From Chitinophagaceae bacterium (GTDB lineage: Bacteria; Bacteroidota; Bacteroidia; Chitinophagales; Chitinophagaceae): DNA of 64,000 nucleotides. Positions 60,401 to 64,000 of the stretch are shown here, piece after piece. The position numbers were made by a program, and so were the translations under genes. Location: the NCBI GenBank assembly GCA_023957125.1, contig JAMLHL010000002.1, positions 62,001 to 126,000 of the forward strand. The letters are read 5' to 3'. The number at the start of each line of letters is the position of its first letter. Position 1 is the first letter of the stretch. The notes under the pieces are model-generated. The model did no database searches. It was not told where the DNA came from and saw only the letters and a program-made list of their open reading frames with translations.

Positions 60401-62312
60401 CGATGAGATTCATGTCTTCTTTCGAAAATCCCATCTTCTTCAGATTGCTTCTCTGGATGTCGGCAAAAAAATTGAATTCGGGTTTCCGGCTGTTGAAGTC
60501 AACGCCACCATTCAATACCACAATTACATTCGGATCGTTGATATCAACGGCTCCTTTGAAAACTTTTTTCTCAATATTGCCGTTTACAGCGATATTGCTA
60601 TAGTCATAACCGTTATATTTTAAATGTGAGAACACTCCGTCCAATTCCGCGTTGAGCGTTTCGGGTTTCAGCCCACTGCCTTTTATATTCCCGTTAAATG
60701 AAAGTGTGCCCAGTTGCTTTACGCCGAGGAATGTACCGATATCAAAACGATCCACAGCAAATTTTCCCGAGTATTTAGCAGCACCTTTAACCGGGAATTT
60801 CATGACCAGATTGGAGCTGACATCGCCGAGACTGGTTTGGATACTGCCGGCGCCTGTAAAATTGCGCACGCGACCGCTGAGCCTGCCCTTAAAGTTCAAA
60901 CGCTGGATCTTCTCTATGTGAGGTTGTGAAATGCCAGCCAGATCGGGAAACAGCTTCACCATATCGGCATAACCGGTATATAGATCATTGATTTTGCAAT
61001 CAATATAGGTGGAATCCAGGTCGGGGAGGCCATCCATCCTTATATCGCCTCTGAGGTAGCTGGATTTGCCGGATTGTATAAGGAAATTATTTGCTTTCAG
61101 ATGTTCCACTGGTCCGGTAACGGTACCCGTTATCATGATCTTCTTATTCCAGTCTTTGAGCTCCGGAGCGAAAAAGGCAATGTCCTTACTGTGCAGTAAA
61201 CTGTTTGAAAAACGACCCTCCAGTTTTACCTTGCTGATGAAATCCTTCATGTCGTCATCAAAATGATCGTACCGCATCGCATAAAAATGCGTAAGATGGC
61301 TGTAAGGCGTTTTGATGTCAAGATGGTCGAAGATCATCGCTCCCGGCTGCATCCTGAAATCGGAACTGAGAGATTCCACGGTAAAGCCCGATCTTTCCTT
61401 TGTACTAAGATTAAGCTGTGCAAACAGGGTGTCTTGCACTAAGGCAACTTGTTTCAACGTACCGTTGATCGCATAAAAATGGATATGCCCGGCATCGAAA
61501 TACTCGTAAACCTTCCGGTCTATGGTCCGGTTACTCCGGAAGGCGCCGTTGTGAAGCGTTAATTCATGGATCTGCAGTTTCCAGCCTGCAGCGTTAAAAG
61601 GAACTTCCGCCAATTCGTTGGTCAGCCTGCCCGTATCGGCTGTTGCAACCATCCGGGGCCGCAGCCCGGTATAGTCGGAAATGGTAAAAACCGGCTCTTC
61701 CAAAGACAGGGATTTGATATTGACCTGCTTTTCACCAAAATTGATTTCATCAGCGCCCAGGTCTAATTGTTTGAATGAAAGTTCCAGGTCCTGTCCCCGC
61801 CATTCATCTCTTTGTTTGAACCGGATATTCTTAAAAGTCATCTTGTTCAGCAGAAGGCCGATCTGTTTTTTGTTTTTTGAAGGAGATGGAGAGGAAAAAT
61901 GATCTGCCAGGAACTGGTAATTCCAGACAGAATCTGTCCGGTGCAGATAAAAGACGGCATTTTCCAAACCAATGTATTTGAACTCCGCCTGGTCTTTCAG
62001 AAAGAACCAATCGGTGATATTTACCTGTAATTTTCCCGCAAACAACAGCGTATCCTTTTCCAGGTCCTCGATATACAGGTCTTCCAGGTTCATCTTGTTA
62101 AGGAGTGTAAAATGAACATGCTTCAGCGTAACCCGGGTTCCGAGGTCTTTTGACAACCGGTGAACGACTCCCTTTACCAAAATATCCTGAACCGGGGGCA
62201 GATGGATTAAAACCGCCGTCATTACGATCAGTAACAGTAAAGACAGGGCTGTAATTTTTAATATTTTCAGTGAAGCTTTCAGGCTGGGAAATTGATTTGT
62301 AAAAGTAGTCAA
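57465..62312 (-). CDS. tamB: TamB-like translocation/assembly protein
   Basis: A very large 1615-residue envelope protein. The N-terminal transmembrane anchor is ALSLLLLIVMTAVLIHL. AsmA-like repeated beta strands follow over most of the length. The C-terminal TamB (DUF490) domain has NGKYTIDRGFYRFSFQEIFKKPFELLPNEGSYIRWDGDPY and then IKSLLNDKLVISFGSDF and YRSNFDVLSTTGKRNRAGGSISFRTEFD. It bridges the inner and outer membrane and supports lipid transport or outer-membrane protein assembly. A TamA gene is not in the window. Confidence 0.92.
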   Translation of the reverse strand: MTTFTNQFPSLKASLKILKITALSLLLLIVMTAVLIHLPPVQDILVKGVVHRLSKDLGTRVTLKHVHFTLLNKMNLEDLYIEDLEKDTLLFAGKLQVNITDWFFLKDQAEFKYIGLENAVFYLHRTDSVWNYQFLADHFSSPSPSKNKKQIGLLLNKMTFKNIRFKQRDEWRGQDLELSFKQLDLGADEINFGEKQVNIKSLSLEEPVFTISDYTGLRPRMVATADTGRLTNELAEVPFNAAGWKLQIHELTLHNGAFRSNRTIDRKVYEYFDAGHIHFYAINGTLKQVALVQDTLFAQLNLSTKERSGFTVESLSSDFRMQPGAMIFDHLDIKTPYSHLTHFYAMRYDHFDDDMKDFISKVKLEGRFSNSLLHSKDIAFFAPELKDWNKKIMITGTVTGPVEHLKANNFLIQSGKSSYLRGDIRMDGLPDLDSTYIDCKINDLYTGYADMVKLFPDLAGISQPHIEKIQRLNFKGRLSGRVRNFTGAGSIQTSLGDVSSNLVMKFPVKGAAKYSGKFAVDRFDIGTFLGVKQLGTLSFNGNIKGSGLKPETLNAELDGVFSHLKYNGYDYSNIAVNGNIEKKVFKGAVDINDPNVIVVLNGGVDFNSRKPEFNFFADIQRSNLKKMGFSKEDMNLIGKFDMNFNGNNIDDFLGSVSLFDVAVTKNSQTFIFDTLTLSSQLIDQQKILQLRNTEASAFLIGNFNIRELPEAVKQFLNKYYPTYIPPPEKAIKDQNFLFQLDVKNIDQYLGLINPALKGFNNSTIVGSLNSATNVMAISTMIPYAAYKNLAVQDFRLTGLGNMDSLQLTGVIGNTTVNDSLQFPESKISITSSNNISRLNISTAATQTINEARLSAQISNLDDGVKIHFDPSSIVLNEKTWKINEGGELTLSRSVIDAKNIKFSNGEQEISMLSKPSEVGPWDDIVVELKKVNIGDFVPFVLKEPRLEGMASGVVTIEDAFRNMYVSSELNVEQFRFENDSIGMINITAAWDGNNKKAKYEAISDNREYRFSIAGSYEIIDSLHQEINANANFDYTKIHFLEKYIGSVFGDIKGFATGNINVKGDVKNPDYIGSIDVKDAGLRVLYTRCYYTFDSARIVFTPGKIDFGTIPLYDTLPRNGKNERNTAILTGNLQHANFDHFAYNISVNTNRLLLLNTTRSDNDLFYGKAIGKASFRFNGSEDNMRMNISGEPVDSSTVYITSSSSKESANADYIVWKQYGREMNIEDIGYNASQLNIDLNLTANNYIRMFMILDEVTGDIIEATGNGTLKMHTGTSSPFTINGKYTIDRGFYRFSFQEIFKKPFELLPNEGSYIRWDGDPYKAEINIRAKYLANDVKLSSLYADQAQVTDPEVSRLRSERTDVDVLCTLSGSLNKPDIHFDIALAANSDVKNSQRLLGDLQRINSDDNEKNKQVAYLIVFRSFAPIGQYNVQQTDATTFAFNTISEYISGYLTSSLKTLLYNIFKDPSLSVNFNYTRASIDPSGTGAYTDNTVNLTRDNISLQFIKSLLNDKLVISFGSDFNFVSSGSQPVINTGNTNFLFLPDITAEYKITPDGKFRISFFYRSNFDVLSTTGKRNRAGGSISFRTEFDSEHIKRKKQQTKDKEAIKEDDSTMLH

Positions 62313-62561
62313 ACCCTTTCTAAGTACAAATTCGATACCAGTTAAAACGGGGAAATTTAGTACCTGGAACCGGCTATTACCAATGTATTAACGATTAAAA
62401 GCCGATAAGATGATAAATTATATCCTGGTTTTTGTTTCTGTTGTTTGTTGGTGTTAAATGAACTGCCAACCGGAAAGTGAAGGCTTGCGCCGTGGGCAAT
62501 AACCGGAAAAATGAATTTTCTGATACGAATACATTAACTTCAAATATTAAAACGACTAAAT

Positions 62562-63134
62562 ATGTTGGAAAATCTATTGACCCTTGTTCAGCAATATGCA
62601 GGAGATACTATTGTAAACAACCCTGCCATTCCGGATGATAGAAACCAGGAAGTAATTACAGAAACCTCCGGCGCCATTGCCGGCGGACTGCAGGGCCTGC
62701 TGGCGCAGGGCGGCCTGAAAGAGGTTTTGAAAATGTTCAGCGAACAGGGAGGCCAGGTGCAAACCCAGGTGGTAACCCGGCAGATATCTACGGGTCTGGT
62801 GCAGAACCTGATGGATAAATTTGGGTTGGACCACAATTCGGCCGGTAATATCGCAGGTAGTTTGGTGCCCAATGTATTGAGCAACCTGGTGCAAAGGACC
62901 AACGATGCAAACGACAGCAGTTTTGATATCCAGGGCTTGTTCAACAGCCTGTCCGGTGGAAAAACTTCGGGGATAAATATGCAGGATATGCTTTCGAGGG
63001 TAAAAAGCGGCGCGTTGGATCTGGATGGCGACGGGGATACGGATTTACAAGACCTGATGTTGCTTTTCAATAAAATGGGTGGAGGAAATGGCAGCGGTTT
63101 GCTGGGCAAACTGAAGGGCTTGTTTGGAGGATAG
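62562..63134 (+). CDS. DUF937-like protein with EF-hand loop
   Basis: A 190-residue soluble protein. The first half resembles DUF937 (MLENLLTLVQQYAGDTIVNNPAIPDDRNQEV…TTETSGAIAGGLQGLLAQGG), a helical, Gly- and Gln-rich family without known function. Near the end DLDGDGDTDLQDL is a calcium-binding loop of the EF-hand/dockerin type, followed by a Gly-rich tail. No signal peptide is seen. It is convergent with the gamma-glutamyltransferase gene. Confidence 0.7.
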   Translation: MLENLLTLVQQYAGDTIVNNPAIPDDRNQEVITETSGAIAGGLQGLLAQGGLKEVLKMFSEQGGQVQTQVVTRQISTGLVQNLMDKFGLDHNSAGNIAGSLVPNVLSNLVQRTNDANDSSFDIQGLFNSLSGGKTSGINMQDMLSRVKSGALDLDGDGDTDLQDLMLLFNKMGGGNGSGLLGKLKGLFGG

Positions 63135-63188
63135 AATAGCCCGGGTATTATACAAATATGGAACGCAGGCAAAACGGAGCTGCAATCG

Positions 63189-64000
63189 CTAATAAGCCTC
63201 TGCCGAATCATCTCCCCTTTTGTCGGCAACGGCTTCAAAAATATAGCCTTTGCCAGACTTGGTTTTTCCTATTTTAATTACTTCCGTTCTGCCTATGCTG
63301 TTTCTTTGGGTCAGGGTGTAGCCCATAGCTTTCAGCGAATCCGCTATACCGGGAGGGAAATCTTTTTCTATATAAAGTTCATCGGGCAACCATTGATGGT
63401 GAAACTTAGGCGCATTTACCGCATCGGCAGGGCTTAAGCCAAAATCAATCATGTCAACCAGGGTCTGGAATACCGAAGTGGGGATGGTAGTACCACCGGG
63501 TGTGCCTAAAACGAGGTAGGGTTCGCTATTATGCAACACCAGGGTAGGAGTCATAGAGCTTAACATTCTTTTCCCCGGTTCAATAGCATTCGCCTGGTTC
63601 CCGACGGCGCCATACATATTAGGCACGCCGGGCTTGATGCTGAAATCATCCATTTCGTTGTTGAGCAGGAAGCCTGCGCCGCTTACTACGGTCTTACTGC
63701 CATAGGAATCATTGAGGGTAGTGGTTACCGCTGCCATGTTACCCCATTGGTCGGCAACAGAAAGATGGGTGGTTTCTTCACTTTCCGGTATAATGTTTCC
63801 GGCCCCAACCGAAGCGCTGCTGCCCGCTTTCCCCGGGATAAAATCAGCCATCCGCTCCTTCAAATAAGCTTCACCGGTTAAAGTTTTCACCGGCACCTTC
63901 ACAAAATCTTCATCGCCCATATAGACGGCGCGATCGGCAAAAGCTCTTCTCTCTACTTCTGTCATCAATTGCACAGACCGGGGAGAAAGAAAACCCATTT
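63189..64000 (-). CDS. ggt: Gamma-glutamyltransferase, 3' part (gene leaves window)
   Basis: The C-terminal 269+ residues of a gamma-glutamyltransferase; the frame is open at the right edge, so the start is outside. The autocleavage and nucleophile region ETTHLSVAD is present, with NDSYGSKTVVSGAGFLLNNEMDDF and SSMTPTLVLH (the oxyanion/Ser-rich part). The enzyme cleaves glutathione and gamma-glutamyl compounds in the periplasm. The Met at 63998 is only the first one visible, not a start. Confidence 0.9.
   Translation of the reverse strand, partial: MGFLSPRSVQLMTEVERRAFADRAVYMGDEDFVKVPVKTLTGEAYLKERMADFIPGKAGSSASVGAGNIIPESEETTHLSVADQWGNMAAVTTTLNDSYGSKTVVSGAGFLLNNEMDDFSIKPGVPNMYGAVGNQANAIEPGKRMLSSMTPTLVLHNSEPYLVLGTPGGTTIPTSVFQTLVDMIDFGLSPADAVNAPKFHHQWLPDELYIEKDFPPGIADSLKAMGYTLTQRNSIGRTEVIKIGKTKSGKGYIFEAVADKRGDDSAEAY

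Noticed and set aside
1..64000. tRNA, rRNA, riboswitch
   Set aside because: No TψC-arm consensus, rRNA segment or known riboswitch core was seen by eye on either strand.

Overview
The window comes from a member of the phylum Bacteroidota, most probably the Chitinophagales/Chitinophagaceae. The evidence is promoters of the TAnnTTTG type (several exact TATCTTTG boxes), weak or absent Shine-Dalgarno sequences, a DAHP synthase fused to chorismate mutase, TamB, DUF6340, DUF952 and FtsE genes of Bacteroidota type, and many short lipoproteins. The family-level placement is inference; no rRNA or tRNA gene is present.

Layout. 1–12.5 kb is an AT-rich accessory region on the minus strand. It holds an orphan antitoxin, a HigBA-type toxin-antitoxin pair, and a five-gene defence operon (HTH regulator, type III Res, type III Mod, SIR2-like protein, HerA ATPase). 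Inverted repeats and two structurally matched hairpins lie around these genes. 12–14 kb holds a branched palindromic element, a perfect 60-bp direct repeat pair and an outer-membrane protein with four near-identical 120-bp repeats. 14–28 kb is ordinary chromosome: MFS transporters, a four-gene RND efflux operon with a palindromic operator, a deaminase, exonuclease III, an NlpE/META lipoprotein and an H1-like protein.

28–38 kb is an aromatic amino acid locus on the minus strand: pheA, aminotransferase, tyrA, a DEAD-box helicase gene, DAHP synthase–chorismate mutase, a Y1 transposase, aroB, aroA and aroC. In front of pheA, and too short for ordinary gene calling, lies a promoter, a 28-residue leader peptide with the run FFYFYFYF, and mutually exclusive antiterminator and terminator hairpins. 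This is a classical Phe/Tyr transcription attenuator.

38–46 kb holds a sigma factor translationally coupled to a membrane-anchored trypsin-like protease with an anti-sigma-like N-terminus. It also has an MjaI-type restriction-modification pair whose methyltransferase carries a nuclease-fold-like tail, a gene remnant, a possible small RNA, and a NEW3/ABC transporter operon. 46–64 kb holds xylose isomerase, an aspartate-type aminotransferase, a PIF1-like helicase, a DUF6340 lipoprotein, FtsE, a fatty acid desaturase, an NAD-dependent epimerase, TamB, a DUF937-like protein and the 3' part of a gamma-glutamyltransferase gene that leaves the window.

The most interesting items are the Phe/Tyr attenuator, the fused type III R-M plus SIR2–HerA operon with its own operator, and the covarying hairpins that bound that operon.
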